From Linyphia triangularis (lineage: Eukaryota; Arthropoda; Arachnida; Araneae; Linyphiidae): a stretch of 64,000 bases of DNA. The notes under the pieces are model-generated. The model was not told where the DNA came from. It worked only from the letters and a program-made list of their open reading frames with translations, and searched no databases. Shown one piece after another: positions 10,722 through 24,652 of the stretch. Location of the stretch: the NCBI GenBank assembly GCA_963978545.1, contig OZ021723.1:101931537-101995536 (forward strand), given 5' to 3'. Positions within the stretch are counted from its first letter, which is position 1, and each line of letters starts with the position of its first letter. The position numbers and the translations under genes are program-made.

Positions 10722-13700
10722 GAATCTACATTTCCAATTTTTTAACATAAAAAAAATGCGAAGGTGGTCAAAGTTTGGTCCAAATCTGTTCAGTTTAAAA
10801 GTTTTCATCTTTAATTTTCCCATGTTAATTGTATGTTAAATTTCAAATTTTTCAATTTTCACAATCTTTTTGCACATTGTGTCATAAAAATCATCACCCC
10901 AATCAATTTCCACAATCGAATCGTCATTATAACTACATTTTACTGCTCAATGTCAAGAAATGCAAATTTCACGTATTGAAAGTACATGGGGGACGATATT
11001 CAATGAATTATTTTTCAAAAAGTAAAAATCTCAATTTTTTTTCCTTTGGCGAAATTGAAGCTTTTATATTGGAGAATCTACATTTCCAATTTTTTAACAT
11101 AAAAAAAATGCGAAGGTGGTCAAAGTTTGGTCCAAATCTGTGCAGTTTAAATATTTTTCATTTTCAATTTTCCCCATGTTAATTGTATAGGAAATTTCAA
11201 ACTTTGCAATTTTCGAAATTTTACGATCTTTTTGCACCTTGTGTCATAAAAATCATCACCCCAATCAATTTCCACAATCAAATCGTCATTATAACTACAT
11301 TTTACTGCTCAATGTCAAGAAATGCAAATTTCACGTATTGAAAGTACGTGGGGGACGATATTCAATGAATTATTTTTCAAAAAGTAAAAATCTCAATTTT
11401 TTTTCCTTTGTCGAAATTGAAGCTTTTATATATTAGAATCTCCATTTCCAAATTTATAGCATAAAAAAAATGTGTAGATGGTCAAAGGTTGGTCCAAATC
11501 TGTGCAGTTTAAATATTTTTCATTTTCAAATTTCCCATGTTAAATGTATAGGAAATTTCAAACTTTGCAATTTTCGAAATTTTACGATCTTTTTGCACCT
11601 TGTGTCATAAAAATCATCACCCCAGTAAATTTCCACAATCGAATCGTCATTATAACTACATTTTACTGCTCAATGTCAAGAAATGCAAATTTCACGTATT
11701 GAAAATACATGGGGGACGATATTCAATGAATTATTTTTCAAAAAGTAAAAATCTCAATTTTTTTTTCCTTTGGCGAAATTGAAGCTTTTATATTGGAGAA
11801 TCTACATTTCCAATTTTTTAACATAAAAAAAATGCGAAGGTGGTCAAAGTTTGGTCCAAATCTGTTCAGTTTAAAAGTTTTCATCTTTAATTTTCCCATG
11901 TTAATTGTATGTTAAATTTCAAATTTTTCAATTTTCACAATCTTTTTGCACATTGTGTCATAAAAATCATCACCCCAATCCATTTCCACAATCGAATCGT
12001 CATTATAACTACATTTTACTGCTCAATGTCAAGAAATGCAAATTTCACGTATTGAAAGTACATGGGGGACGATATTCAATGAATTATTTTTCAAAAAGTA
12101 AAAATCTCAATTTTTTTTCCTTTGTCGAAATTGAAGCTTTTATATATTAGAATCTCCATTTCCAAATTTATAGCATAAAAAAAATGTGAAGATGGTCAAA
12201 GGTTAGTCCAAATCTGTGCAGTTTAAATATTTTTCATTTTCAAATTTCCCATGTTAAATGTATAGGAAATTTCAAACTTTGCAATTTTCGAAAATTTACG
12301 ATCTTTTTGCACCTTGTGTCATAAAAATCATCACCCCAATCAATTTCCACAATCAAATCGTCATTATAACTACATTTTACTGCTCAATGTAAGAAATGCA
12401 AATTTCACGTATTGAAAGTACGTGGGGGACGATATTCAATGAATTATTTTTCAAAAAGTAAAAATCTCAATTTTTTTTCCTTTGTCGAAATTGAAGCTTT
12501 TATATATTAGAATCTCCATTTCCAAATTTATAGCATAAAAAAAATGTGTAGATGGTCAAAGGTTGGTCCAAATCTGTGCAGTTTAAATATTTTTCATTTT
12601 CAAATTTCCCATGTTAAATGTATAGGAAATTTCAAACTTTGCAATTTTCGAAATTTTACGATCTTTTTGCACCTTGTGTCATAAAAATCATCACCCCAGT
12701 AAATTTTCACAATCGAATCGTCATTATAACTACATTTTACTGCTCAATGTCAAGAAATGCAAATTTCACGTATTGAAAATACATGGGGGACGATATTCAA
12801 TGAATTATTTTTCAAAAAGTAAAAATCTCAATTTTTTTTTCCTTTGGCGAAATTGAAGCTTTTATATTGGAGAATCTACATTTCCAATTTTTTAACATAA
12901 AAAAAATGCGAAGGTGGTCAAAGTTTGGTCCAAATCTGTTCAGTTTAAAAGTTTTCATCTTTAATTTTCCCATGTTAATTGTATGTTAAATTTCAAATTT
13001 TTCAATTTTCACAATCTTTTTGCACATTGTGTCATAAAAATCATCACCCCAATCAATTTCCACAATCGAATCGTCATTATAACTACATTTTACTGCTCAA
13101 TGTCAAGAAATGCAAATTTCACGTATTGAAAGTACATGGGGGACGATATTCAATGAATTATTTTTCAAAAAGTAAAAATCTCAATTTTTTTTCCTTTGTC
13201 GAAATTGAAGCTTTTATATATTAGAATCTCCATTTCCAAATTTATAGCATAAAAAAAATGTGAAGATGGTCAAATGTTAGTCCAAATCTGTGCAGTTTAA
13301 ATATTTTTCATTTTCAAATTTCCCATGTTAAATGTATAGGAAATTTCAAACTTTGCAATTTTCGAAAATTTACGATCTTTTTGCACCTTGTGTCATAAAA
13401 ATCATCACCCCAATCAATTTCCACAATCGAATCGTCATTATAACTACATTTTACTGCTCAATGTCAAGAAATGCAAATTTCACGTATTGAAAGTACATGG
13501 GGGACGATATTCAATGAATTATTTTTCAAAAAGTAAAAATCTCAATTTTTTTTCCTTTGGCGAAATTGAAGCTTTTATATATTAGAATCTCCATTTTCAA
13601 ATTTATAGCATAAAAAAAATGTGAAGATGGTCAAAGGTTGGTCCAAATCTGTGCAGTTTAAATATTTTTCATTTTCAATTTTCCCCATGTTAATTGTATA

Positions 13701-15023
13701 GGAAATTTCAAACTTTGCAATTTTCGAAATTTTACGATCTTTTTGCACCTTGTGTCATAAAAATCATCACCCCAATCAATTTCCACAATCGAATCGTCAT
13801 TATAACTACATTTTACTGCTCAATGTCAAGAAATGCAAATTTCACGTATTGAAAGTACATGGGGGACGATATTCAATGAATTATTTTTCAAAAAGTAAAA
13901 ATCTCAATTTTTTTTCCTTTGGCGAAATTGAAGCTTTTATATATTAGAATCTACATTTCCAAATTTATAGCATAAAAAAAATGTGAAGATGGTCAAAGGT
14001 TGGTCCAAATCTGTGCAGTTTAAATAATTTTCATTTTCCATTTTCCCCATGATAATTGTATAGGAAATTTCAATTTTCAAAATTTTACGATCTTTTTGCA
14101 CCTTGTGTCATAAAAATCATCACCCCAATCAATTTCCACAATCAAATCGTCATTATAACTACATTTTACTGCTCAATGTCAAGAAATGCAAATTTCACGT
14201 ATTGAAAGTACATGGGGGACGATATTCAATGAATTATTTTTCAAAAAGTAAAAATCTCAATTTTTTTTCCTTTGGCGAAATTGAAGCTTTTATATATTAG
14301 AATCTCCATTTCCAAATTTATAGCATAAAAAAAATGTGAAGATGGTCAAAGGTTGGTCCAAATCTGTGCAGTTTAAATATTTTTCATTTTCAATTTTCCC
14401 CATGTTAATTGTATAGGAAATTTCAAACTTTGCAATTTTCGAAATTTTACGATCTTTTTGCACCTTGTGTCATAAAAATCATCACCCCAATCAATTTCCA
14501 CAATCAAATCGTCATTATAACTACATTTTACTGCTCAATGTCAAGAAATGCAAATTTCACGTATTGAAAGTACGTGGGGGACGATATTCAATGAATTATT
14601 TTTCAAAAAGTAAAAATCTCAATTTTTTTTCCTTTGTCGAAATTGAAGCTTTTATATATTAGAATCTCCATTTCCAAATTTATAGCATAAAAAAAATGTG
14701 TAGATGGTCAAAGGTTGGTCCAAATCTGTGCAGTTTAAATATTTTTCATTTTCAAATTTCCCATGTTAAATGTATAGGAAATTTCAAACTTTGCAATTTT
14801 CGAAATTTTACGATCTTTTTGCACCTTGTGTCATAAAAATCATCATCCCAGTAAATTTCCACAATCGAATCGTCATTATAACTACATTTTACTGCTCAAT
14901 GTCAAGAAATGCAAATTTCACGTATTGAAAATACATGGGGGACGATATTCAATGAATTATTTTTCAAAAAGTAAAAATCTCAATTTTTTTTTCCTTTGGC
15001 GAAATTGAAGCTTTTATATTGGA
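10722..15023 (+). repeat. Twelve-monomer shuffled block α αγ β α β β α β γ δ γ β
   Basis: Monomers start at 10722, 11074, 11436, 11798, 12150, 12510, 12872, 13224, 13585, 13947, 14300 and 14662. The block has private markers: AATCCATTTCC in the monomer at 11798, a missing C (CAATGTAAGAAATG) in the one at 12150, GTAAATTTTCAC in the one at 12510, CAAATGTTAG in the one at 13224, and CATCATCCC in the one at 14662. The β-β neighbours at 12150 and 12510 break the usual order. The first of them joins a β upstream half to a γ-like downstream half (AATCAAATCG, GTACGTGGG), which suggests loss of intervening monomers by unequal exchange. All markers recur in 24653-28954. Confidence 0.92.
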
Positions 15024-17880
15024 GAATCTACATTTCCAATTTTTTAACATAAAAAAAATGCGAAGGTGGTCAAAGTTTGGTCCAAATCTGTTCAGTTTAA
15101 AAGTTTTCATCTTTAATTTTCCCATGTTAATTGTATGTTAAATTTCAAATTTTTCAATTTTCACAATCTTTTTGCACATTGTGTCATAAAAATCATCACC
15201 CCAATCAATTTCCACAATCGAATCGTCATTATAACTACATTTTACTGCTCAATGTCAAGAAATGCAAATTTCACGTATTGAAAGTACATGGGGGACGATA
15301 TTCAATGAATTATTTTTCAAAAAGTAAAAATCTCAATTTTTTTTCCTTTGTCGAAATTGAAGCTTTTATATATTAGAATCTCCATTTCCAAATTTATAGC
15401 ATAAAAAAAATGTGAAGATGGTCAAAGGTTAGTCCAAATCTGTGCAGTTTAAATATTTTTCATTTTCAAATTTCCCATGTTAAATGTATAGGAAATTTCA
15501 AACTTTGCAATTTTCGAAAATTTACGATCTTTTTGCACCTTGTGTCATAAAAATCATCACCCCAATCAATTTCCACAATCGAATCGTCATTATAACTACA
15601 TTTTACTGCTCAATGTCAAGAAATGCAAATTTCACGTATTGAAAGTACATGGGGGACGATATTCAATGAATTATTTTTCAAAAAGTAAAAATCTCAATTT
15701 TTTTTCCTTTGGCGAAATTGAAGCTTTTATATATTAGAATCTCCATTTTCAAATTTATAGCATAAAAAAAATGTGAAGATGGTCAAAGGTTGGTCCAAAT
15801 CTGTGCAGTTTAAATATTTTTCATTTTCAATTTTCCCCATGTTAATTGTATAGGAAATTTCAAACTTTGCAATTTTCGAAATTTTACGATCTTTTTGCAC
15901 CTTGTGTCATAAAAATCATCACCCCAATCAATTTCCACAATCGAATCGTCATTATAACTACATTTTACTGCTCAATGTCAAGAAATGCAAATTTCACGTA
16001 TTGAAAGTACATGGGGGACGATATTCAATGAATTATTTTTCAAAAAGTAAAAATCTCAATTTTTTTTCCTTTGGCGAAATTGAAGCTTTTATATATTAGA
16101 ATCTACATTTCCAAATTTATAGCATAAAAAAAATGTGAAGATGGTCAAAGGTTGGTCCAAATCTGTGCAGTTTAAATAATTTTCATTTTCCATTTTCCCC
16201 ATGATAATTGTATAGGAAATTTCAATTTTCAAAATTTTACGATCTTTTTGCACCTTGTGTCATAAAAATCATCACCCCAGTAAATTTCCACAATCGAATC
16301 GTCATTATAACTTTATTTTACTGCTCAATGTCAAGAAATGCAAATTTCACGTATTGAAAATACATGGGGGACGATATTCAATGAATTATTTTTCAAAAAG
16401 TAAAAATCTCAATTTTTTTTCCTTTGGCGAAATTGAAGCTTTTATATTGGAGAATCTACATTTCCAATTTTTTAACATAAAAAAAATGCGAAGGTGGTCA
16501 AAGTTTGGTCCAAATCTGTTCAGTTTAAAAGTTTTCATCTTTAATTTTCCCATGTTAATTGTATGTTAAATTTCAAATTTTTCAATTTTCACAATCTTTT
16601 TGCACATTGTGTCATAAAAATCATCACCCCAATCAATTTCCACAATCGAATCGTCATTATAACTACATTTTACTGCTCAATGTCAAGAAATGCAAATTTC
16701 ACGTATTGAAAGTACATGGGGGACGATATTCAATGAATTATTTTTCAAAAAGTAAAAATCTCAATTTTTTTTCCTTTGTCGAAATTGAAGCTTTTATATA
16801 TTAGAATCTCCATTTCCAAATTTATAGCATAAAAAAAATGTGAAGATGGTCAAAGGTTAGTCCAAATCTGTGCAGTTTAAATATTTTTCATTTTCAAATT
16901 TCCCATGTTAAATGTATAGGAAATTTCAAACTTTGCAATTTTCGAAAATTTACGATCTTTTTGCACCTTGTGTCATAAAAATCATCACCCCAATCAATTT
17001 CCACAATCGAATCGTCATTATAACTACATTTTACTGCTCAATGTCAAGAAATGCAAATTTCACGTATTGAAAGTACATGGGGGACGATATTCAATGAATT
17101 ATTTTTCAAAAAGTAAAAATCTCAATTTTTTTTCCTTTGGCGAAATTGAAGCTTTTATATATTAGAATCTCCATTTTCAAATTTATAGCATAAAAAAAAT
17201 GTGAAGATGGTCAAAGGTTGGTCCAAATCTGTGCAGTTTAAATATTTTTCATTTTCAATTTTCCCCATGTTAATTGTATAGGAAATTTCAAACTTTGCAA
17301 TTTTCGAAATTTTACGATCTTTTTGCACCTTGTGTCATAAAAATCATCACCCCAATCAATTTCCACAATCGAATCGTCATTATAACTACATTTTACTGCT
17401 CAATGTCAAGAAATGCAAATTTCACGTATTGAAAGTACATGGGGGACGATATTCAATGAATTATTTTTCAAAAAGTAAAAATCTCAATTTTTTTTCCTTT
17501 GGCGAAATTGAAGCTTTTATATATTAGAATCTACATTTCCAAATTTATAGCATAAAAAAAATGTGAAGATGGTCAAAGGTTGGTCCAAATCTGTGCAGTT
17601 TAAATAATTTTCATTTTCCATTTTCCCCATGATAATTGTATAGGAAATTTCAATTTTCAAAATTTTACGATCTTTTTGCACCTTGTGTCATAAAAATCAT
17701 CACCCCAGTAAATTTCCACAATCGAATCGTCATTATAACTTTATTTTACTGCTCAATGTCAAGAAATGCAAATTTCACGTATTGAAAATACATGGGGGAC
17801 GATATTCAATGAATTATTTTTCAAAAAGTAAAAATCTCAATTTTTTTTTCCTTTGGCGAAATTGAAGCTTTTATATTGGA
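15024..17880 (+). repeat. Two tetrameric units αβγδ-αβγδ
   Basis: Monomers start at 15024, 15376, 15737, 16099, 16452, 16804, 17165 and 17527. The α anchors at 15179, 16607 and 18036 are 1428 and 1429 bp apart, which is the basic higher-order period. The first δ has T8 where the second has T9. This single base joins the half-monomer frame to the next monomer and yields the 104-codon open frame at 16255. An equivalent pair of tetramers occurs at 28955-31811 and another at 47836-50692. Confidence 0.93.
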
Positions 17881-18593
17881 GAATCTACATTTCCAGTTTT
17901 TTAACATAAAAAAAATGCGAAGGTGGTCAAAGTTTGGTCCAAATCTGTTCAGTTTAAAAGTTTTCATCTTTAATTTTCCCATGTTAATTGTATGTTAAAT
18001 TTCAAATTTTTCAATTTTCACAATCTTTTTGCACATTGTGTCATAAAAATCATCACCCCAATCAATTTCCACAATCGAATCGTCATTATAACTACATTTT
18101 ACTGCTCAATGTCAAGAAATGCAAATTTCACGTATTGAAAGTACATGGGGGACGATATTCAATGAATTATTTTTCAAAAAGTAAAAATCTCAATTTTTTT
18201 TCCTTTGTCGAAATTGAAGCTTTTATATATTAGAATCTCCATTTCCAAATTTATAGCATAAAAAAAATGTGAAGATGGTCAAAGGTTAGTCCAAATCTGT
18301 GCAGTTTAAATATTTTTCATTTTCAAATTTCCCATGTTAAATGTATAGGAAATTTCAAACTTTGCAATTTTCGAAATTTTACGATCTTTTTGCACCTTGT
18401 GTCATAAAAATCATCACCCCAATCAATTTCCACAATCGAATCGTCATTATAACTACATTTTACTGCTCAATGTCAAGAAATGCAAATTTCACGTATTGAA
18501 AGTACATGGGGGACGATATTCAATGAATTATTTTTCAAAAAGTAAAAATCTCAATTTTTTTTCCTTTGGCGAAATTGAAGCTTTTATATATTA

Positions 18594-18933
18594 GAATCTA
18601 CATTTCCAAATTTATAGCATAAAAAAAATGTGAAGATGGTCAAAGGTTGGTCCAAATCTGTGCAGTTTAAATAATTTTCATTTTCCATTTTCCCCATGAT
18701 AATTGTATAGGAAATTTCAATTTTCAAAATTTTACGATCTTTTTGCACCTTGTGTCATAAAAATCATCACCCCAATCAAATCGTCATTATAACTACATTT
18801 TACTGCTCAATGTCAAGAAATGCAAATTTCACGTATTGAAAGTACATGGGGGACGATATTCAATGAATTATTTTTCAAAAAGTAAAAATCTCAATTTTTT
18901 TTCCTTTGGCGAAATTGAAGCTTTTATATTGGA
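18594..18933 (+). repeat. Short δ* monomer (340 bp) with 13-bp microhomology deletion
   Basis: After CATCACCCC the sequence runs AATCAAATCGTC. Normal monomers have AATCAATTTCCAC between the two AATCAA copies. Exactly one 13-bp repeat-to-repeat interval is missing, which is the signature of slippage or microhomology repair. The same allele occurs in monomers at 19657, 32525, 37487 and 52121 and nowhere else. Confidence 0.93.
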
Positions 18934-19656
18934 GAATCTACATTTCCAATTTTTTAACATAAAAAAAATGCGAAGGTGGTCAAAGTTTGGTCCAAATCTG
19001 TGCAGTTTAAATATTTTTCATTTTCAATTTTCCCCATGTTAATTGTATAGGAAATTTCAAACTTTGCAATTTTCGAAATTTTACGATCTTTTTGCACCTT
19101 GTGTCATAAAAATCATCACCCCAATCAATTTCCACAATCAAATCGTCATTATAACTACATTTTACTGCTCAATGTCAAGAAATGCAAATTTCACGTATTG
19201 AAAGTACGTGGGGGACGATATTCAATGAATTATTTTTCAAAAAGTAAAAATCTCAATTTTTTTTCCTTTGTCGAAATTGAAGCTTTTATATATTAGAATC
19301 TCCATTTCCAAATTTATAGCATAAAAAAAATGTGTAGATGGTCAAAGGTTGGTCCAAATCTGTGCAGTTTAAATATTTTTCATTTTCAAATTTCCCATGT
19401 TAAATGTATAGGAAATTTCAAACTTTGCAATTTTCGAAATTTTACGATCTTTTTGCACCTTGTGTCATAAAAATCATCACCCCAATCAATTTCCACAATC
19501 GAATCGTCATTATAACTACATTTTACTGCTCAATGTCAAGAAATGCAAATTTCACGTATTGAAAGTACATGGGGGACGATATTCAATGAATTATTTTTCA
19601 AAAAGTAAAAATCTCAATTTTTTTTCCTTTGGCGAAATTGAAGCTTTTATATATTA

Positions 19657-19996
19657 GAATCTACATTTCCAAATTTATAGCATAAAAAAAATGTGAAGAT
19701 GGTCAAAGGTTGGTCCAAATCTGTGCAGTTTAAATAATTTTCATTTTCCATTTTCCCCATGATAATTGTATAGGAAATTTCAATTTTCAAAATTTTACGA
19801 TCTTTTTGCACCTTGTGTCATAAAAATCATCACCCCAATCAAATCGTCATTATAACTACATTTTACTGCTCAATGTCAAGAAATGCAAATTTCACGTATT
19901 GAAAGTACATGGGGGACGATATTCAATGAATTATTTTTCAAAAAGTAAAAATCTCAATTTTTTTTCCTTTGGCGAAATTGAAGCTTTTATATTGGA
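19657..19996 (+). repeat. Short δ* monomer, second copy
   Basis: Carries the same 13-bp deletion, with the junction near 19834-19845. It lies 1063 bp after the first copy, inside the tandemly duplicated trimer. Confidence 0.93.
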
Positions 19997-21796
19997 GAAT
20001 CTACATTTCCAATTTTTTAACATAAAAAAAATGCGAAGGTGGTCAAAGTTTGGTCCAAATCTGTGCAGTTTAAATATTTTTCATTTTCAATTTTCCCCAT
20101 GTTAATTGTATAGGAAATTTCAAACTTTGCAATTTTCGAAATTTTACGATCTTTTTGCACCTTGTGTCATAAAAATCATCACCCCAATCAATTTCCACAA
20201 TCAAATCGTCATTATAACTACATTTTACTGCTCAATGTCAAGAAATGCAAATTTCACGTATTGAAAGTACGTGGGGGACGATATTCAATGAATTATTTTT
20301 CAAAAAGTAAAAATCTCAATTTTTTTTCCTTTGTCGAAATTGAAGCTTTTATATATTAGAATCTCCATTTCCAAATTTATAGCATAAAAAAAATGTGTAG
20401 ATGGTCAAAGGTTGGTCCAAATCTGTGCAGTTTAAATATTTTTCATTTTCAAATTTCCCATGTTAAATGTATAGGAAATTTCAAACTTTGCAATTTTCGA
20501 AATTTTACGATCTTTTTGCACCTTGTGTCATAAAAATCATCACCCCAATCAATTTCCACAATCGAATCGTCATTATAACTACATTTTACTGCTCAATGTC
20601 AAGAAATGCAAATTTCACGTATTGAAAGTACATGGGGGACGATATTCAATGAATTATTTTTCAAAAAGTAAAAATCTCAATTTTTTTTCCTTTGGCGAAA
20701 TTGAAGCTTTTATATATTAGAATCTACATTTCCAAATTTATAGCATAAAAAAAATGTGAAGATGGTCAAAGGTTGGTCCAAATCTGTGCAGTTTAAATAA
20801 TTTTCATTTTCCATTTTCCCCATGATAATTGTATAGGAAATTTCAATTTTCAAAATTTTACGATCTTTTTGCACCTTGTGTCATAAAAATCATCACCCCA
20901 ATCAATTTCCACAATCAAATCGTCATTATAACTACATTTTACTGCTCAATGTCAAGAAATGCAAATTTCACGTATTGAAAGTACATGGGGGACGATATTC
21001 AATGAATTATTTTTCAAAAAGTAAAAATCTCAATTTTTTTTCCTTTGGCGAAATTGAAGCTTTTATATATTAGAATCTCCATTTCCAAATTTATAGCATA
21101 AAAAAAATGTGAAGATGGTCAAAGGTTGGTCCAAATCTGTGCAGTTTAAATATTTTTCATTTTCAATTTTCCCCATGTTAATTGTATAGGAAATTTCAAA
21201 CTTTGCAATTTTCGAAATTTTACGATCTTTTTGCACCTTGTGTCATAAAAATCATCACCCCAATCAATTTCCACAATCAAATCGTCATTATAACTACATT
21301 TTACTGCTCAATGTCAAGAAATGCAAATTTCACGTATTGAAAGTACGTGGGGGACGATATTCAATGAATTATTTTTCAAAAAGTAAAAATCTCAATTTTT
21401 TTTCCTTTGTCGAAATTGAAGCTTTTATATATTAGAATCTCCATTTCCAAATTTATAGCATAAAAAAAATGTGTAGATGGTCAAAGGTTGGTCCAAATCT
21501 GTGCAGTTTAAATATTTTTCATTTTCAAATTTCCCATGTTAAATGTATAGGAAATTTCAAACTTTGCAATTTTCGAAATTTTACGATCTTTTTGCACCTT
21601 GTGTCATAAAAATCATCACCCCAGTAAATTTCCACAATCGAATCGTCATTATAACTACATTTTACTGCTCAATGTCAAGAAATGCAAATTTCACGTATTG
21701 AAAATACATGGGGGACGATATTCAATGAATTATTTTTCAAAAAGTAAAAATCTCAATTTTTTTTTCCTTTGGCGAAATTGAAGCTTTTATATTGGA

Positions 21797-24652
21797 GAAT
21801 CTACATTTCCAATTTTTTAACATAAAAAAAATGCGAAGGTGGTCAAAGTTTGGTCCAAATCTGTTCAGTTTAAAAGTTTTCATCTTTAATTTTCCCATGT
21901 TAATTGTATGTTAAATTTCAAATTTTTCAATTTTCACAATCTTTTTGCACATTGTGTCATAAAAATCATCACCCCAATCAATTTCCACAATCGAATCGTC
22001 ATTATAACTACATTTTACTGCTCAATGTCAAGAAATGCAAATTTCACGTATTGAAAGTACATGGGGGACGATATTCAATGAATTATTTTTCAAAAAGTAA
22101 AAATCTCAATTTTTTTTCCTTTGTCGAAATTGAAGCTTTTATATATTAGAATCTCCATTTCCAAATTTATAGCATAAAAAAAATGTGAAGATGGTCAAAG
22201 GTTAGTCCAAATCTGTGCAGTTTAAATATTTTTCATTTTCAAATTTCCCATGTTAAATGTATAGGAAATTTCAAACTTTGCAATTTTCGAAAATTTACGA
22301 TCTTTTTGCACCTTGTGTCATAAAAATCATCACCCCAATCAATTTCCACAATCGAATCGTCATTATAACTACATTTTACTGCTCAATGTCAAGAAATGCA
22401 AATTTCACGTATTGAAAGTACATGGGGGACGATATTCAATGAATTATTTTTCAAAAAGTAAAAATCTCAATTTTTTTTCCTTTGGCGAAATTGAAGCTTT
22501 TATATATTAGAATCTCCATTTTCAAATTTATAGCATAAAAAAAATGTGAAGATGGTCAAAGGTTGGTCCAAATCTGTGCAGTTTAAATATTTTTCATTTT
22601 CAATTTTCCCCATGTTAATTGTATAGGAAATTTCAAACTTTGCAATTTTCGAAATTTTACGATCTTTTTGCACCTTGTGTCATAAAAATCATCACCCCAA
22701 TCAATTTCCACAATCGAATCGTCATTATAACTACATTTTACTGCTCAATGTCAAGAAATGCAAATTTCACGTATTGAAAGTACATGGGGGACGATATTCA
22801 ATGAATTATTTTTCAAAAAGTAAAAATCTCAATTTTTTTTCCTTTGGCGAAATTGAAGCTTTTATATATTAGAATCTACATTTCCAAATTTATAGCATAA
22901 AAAAAATGTGAAGATGGTCAAAGGTTGGTCCAAATCTGTGCAGTTTAAATAATTTTCATTTTCCATTTTCCCCATGATAATTGTATAGGAAATTTCAATT
23001 TTCAAAATTTTACGATCTTTTTGCACCTTGTGTCATAAAAATCATCACCCCAGTAAATTTCCACAATCGAATCGTCATTATAACTTTATTTTACTGCTCA
23101 ATGTCAAGAAATGCAAATTTCACGTATTGAAAATACATGGGGGACGATATTCAATGAATTATTTTTCAAAAAGTAAAAATCTCAATTTTTTTTTCCTTTG
23201 GCGAAATTGAAGCTTTTATATTGGAGAATCTACATTTCCAGTTTTTTAACATAAAAAAAATGCGAAGGTGGTCAAAGTTTGGTCCAAATCTGTTCAGTTT
23301 AAAAGTTTTCATCTTTAATTTTCCCATGTTAATTGTATGTTAAATTTCAAATTTTTCAATTTTCACAATCTTTTTGCACATTGTGTCATAAAAATCATCA
23401 CCCCAATCAATTTCCACAATCGAATCGTCATTATAACTACATTTTACTGCTCAATGTCAAGAAATGCAAATTTCACGTATTGAAAGTACATGGGGGACGA
23501 TATTCAATGAATTATTTTTCAAAAAGTAAAAATCTCAATTTTTTTTCCTTTGTCGAAATTGAAGCTTTTATATATTAGAATCTCCATTTCCAAATTTATA
23601 GCATAAAAAAAATGTGAAGATGGTCAAAGGTTAGTCCAAATCTGTGCAGTTTAAATATTTTTCATTTTCAAATTTCCCATGTTAAATGTATAGGAAATTT
23701 CAAACTTTGCAATTTTCGAAAATTTACGATCTTTTTGCACCTTGTGTCATAAAAATCATCACCCCAATCAATTTCCACAATCGAATCGTCATTATAACTA
23801 CATTTTACTGCTCAATGTCAAGAAATGCAAATTTCACGTATTGAAAGTACATGGGGGACGATATTCAATGAATTATTTTTCAAAAAGTAAAAATCTCAAT
23901 TTTTTTTCCTTTGGCGAAATTGAAGCTTTTATATATTAGAATCTACATTTCCAAATTTATAGCATAAAAAAAATGTGAAGATGGTCAAAGGTTGGTCCAA
24001 ATCTGTGCAGTTTAAATAATTTTCATTTTCCATTTTCCCCATAATAATTGTATAGGAAATTTCAATTTTCAAAATTTTACGATCTTTTTGCACCTTGTGT
24101 CATAAAAATCATCACCCCAATCAATTTCCACAATCAAATCGTCATTATAACTACATTTTACTGCTCAATGTCAAGAAATGCAAATTTCACGTATTGAAAG
24201 TACATGGGGGACGATATTCAATGAATTATTTTTCAAAAAGTAAAAATCTCAATTTTTTTTCCTTTGGCGAAATTGAAGCTTTTATATATTAGAATCTCCA
24301 TTTCCAAATTTATAGCATAAAAAAAATGTGTAGATGGTCAAAGGTTGGTCCAAATCTGTGCAGTTTAAATATTTTTCATTTTCAAATTTCCCATGTTAAA
24401 TGTATAGAAAATTCAAACTTTGCAATTTTCGAAATTTTACGATCTTTTTGCACCTTGTGTCATAAAAATCATCACCCCAGTAAATTTCCACAATCGAATC
24501 GTCATTATAACTACATTTTACTGCTCAATGTCAAGTAATGCAAATTTCACGTATTGAAAATACATGGGGGACGATATTCAATGAATTATTTTTCAAAAAG
24601 TAAAAATCTCAATTTTTTTTTCCTTTGGCGAAATTGAAGCTTTTATATTGGA
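21797..24652 (+). repeat. 8-mer higher-order repeat, copy 4
   Basis: Monomers start at 21797, 22149, 22510, 22872, 23226, 23578, 23939 and 24292, in the order α β γ δ α β δ β. It shares the variants of copies 2 and 3, including CCAGTTTTTT, CCATAATAATTG, the 1-bp-shorter TATAGAAAATTC and CAAGTAATG. Its anchors lie 13,931 bp after those of copy 3 and 16,787 bp after those of copy 2. Confidence 0.93.

Larger units (their letters stand above)
7750..19270 (+). repeat. Large duplicated tract, left-half copy 1 (11.5 kb)
   Basis: Every monomer anchor from 8021 to 19099 has a partner exactly 13,931 bp (39 monomers) downstream. The tract is bounded by the last mismatches at 7749 (T against A at 21680) and 19271 (T against G at 33202). 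I noticed one substitution inside it (13960 against 27891) and no indel. All irregular junctions and private markers are shared, so this is one recent block duplication and not parallel amplification. Confidence 0.92.
17881..21796 (+). repeat. Block with tandem 1063-bp trimer β-δ*-αγ, then β δ γ β
   Basis: Monomers start at 17881 (α), 18233 (β), 18594 (δ*), 18934 (αγ), 19296 (β), 19657 (δ*), 19997 (αγ), 20359 (β), 20720 (δ), 21073 (γ) and 21435 (β). δ* marks δ monomers of 340 bp with a 13-bp deletion. Anchors 18397, 18750 and 19099 repeat at 19460, 19813 and 20162, all 1063 bp apart, so a trimer is duplicated in tandem. The right part (19997 onward) matches 3210-5009 at an offset of 16,787 bp. 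Confidence 0.9.

Noticed and set aside
16255..16569. 104-codon open frame, also at 30186
   Set aside because: It is a δ half-monomer with T8 in place of T9, read through into the next α. It is present twice only because its block is duplicated.
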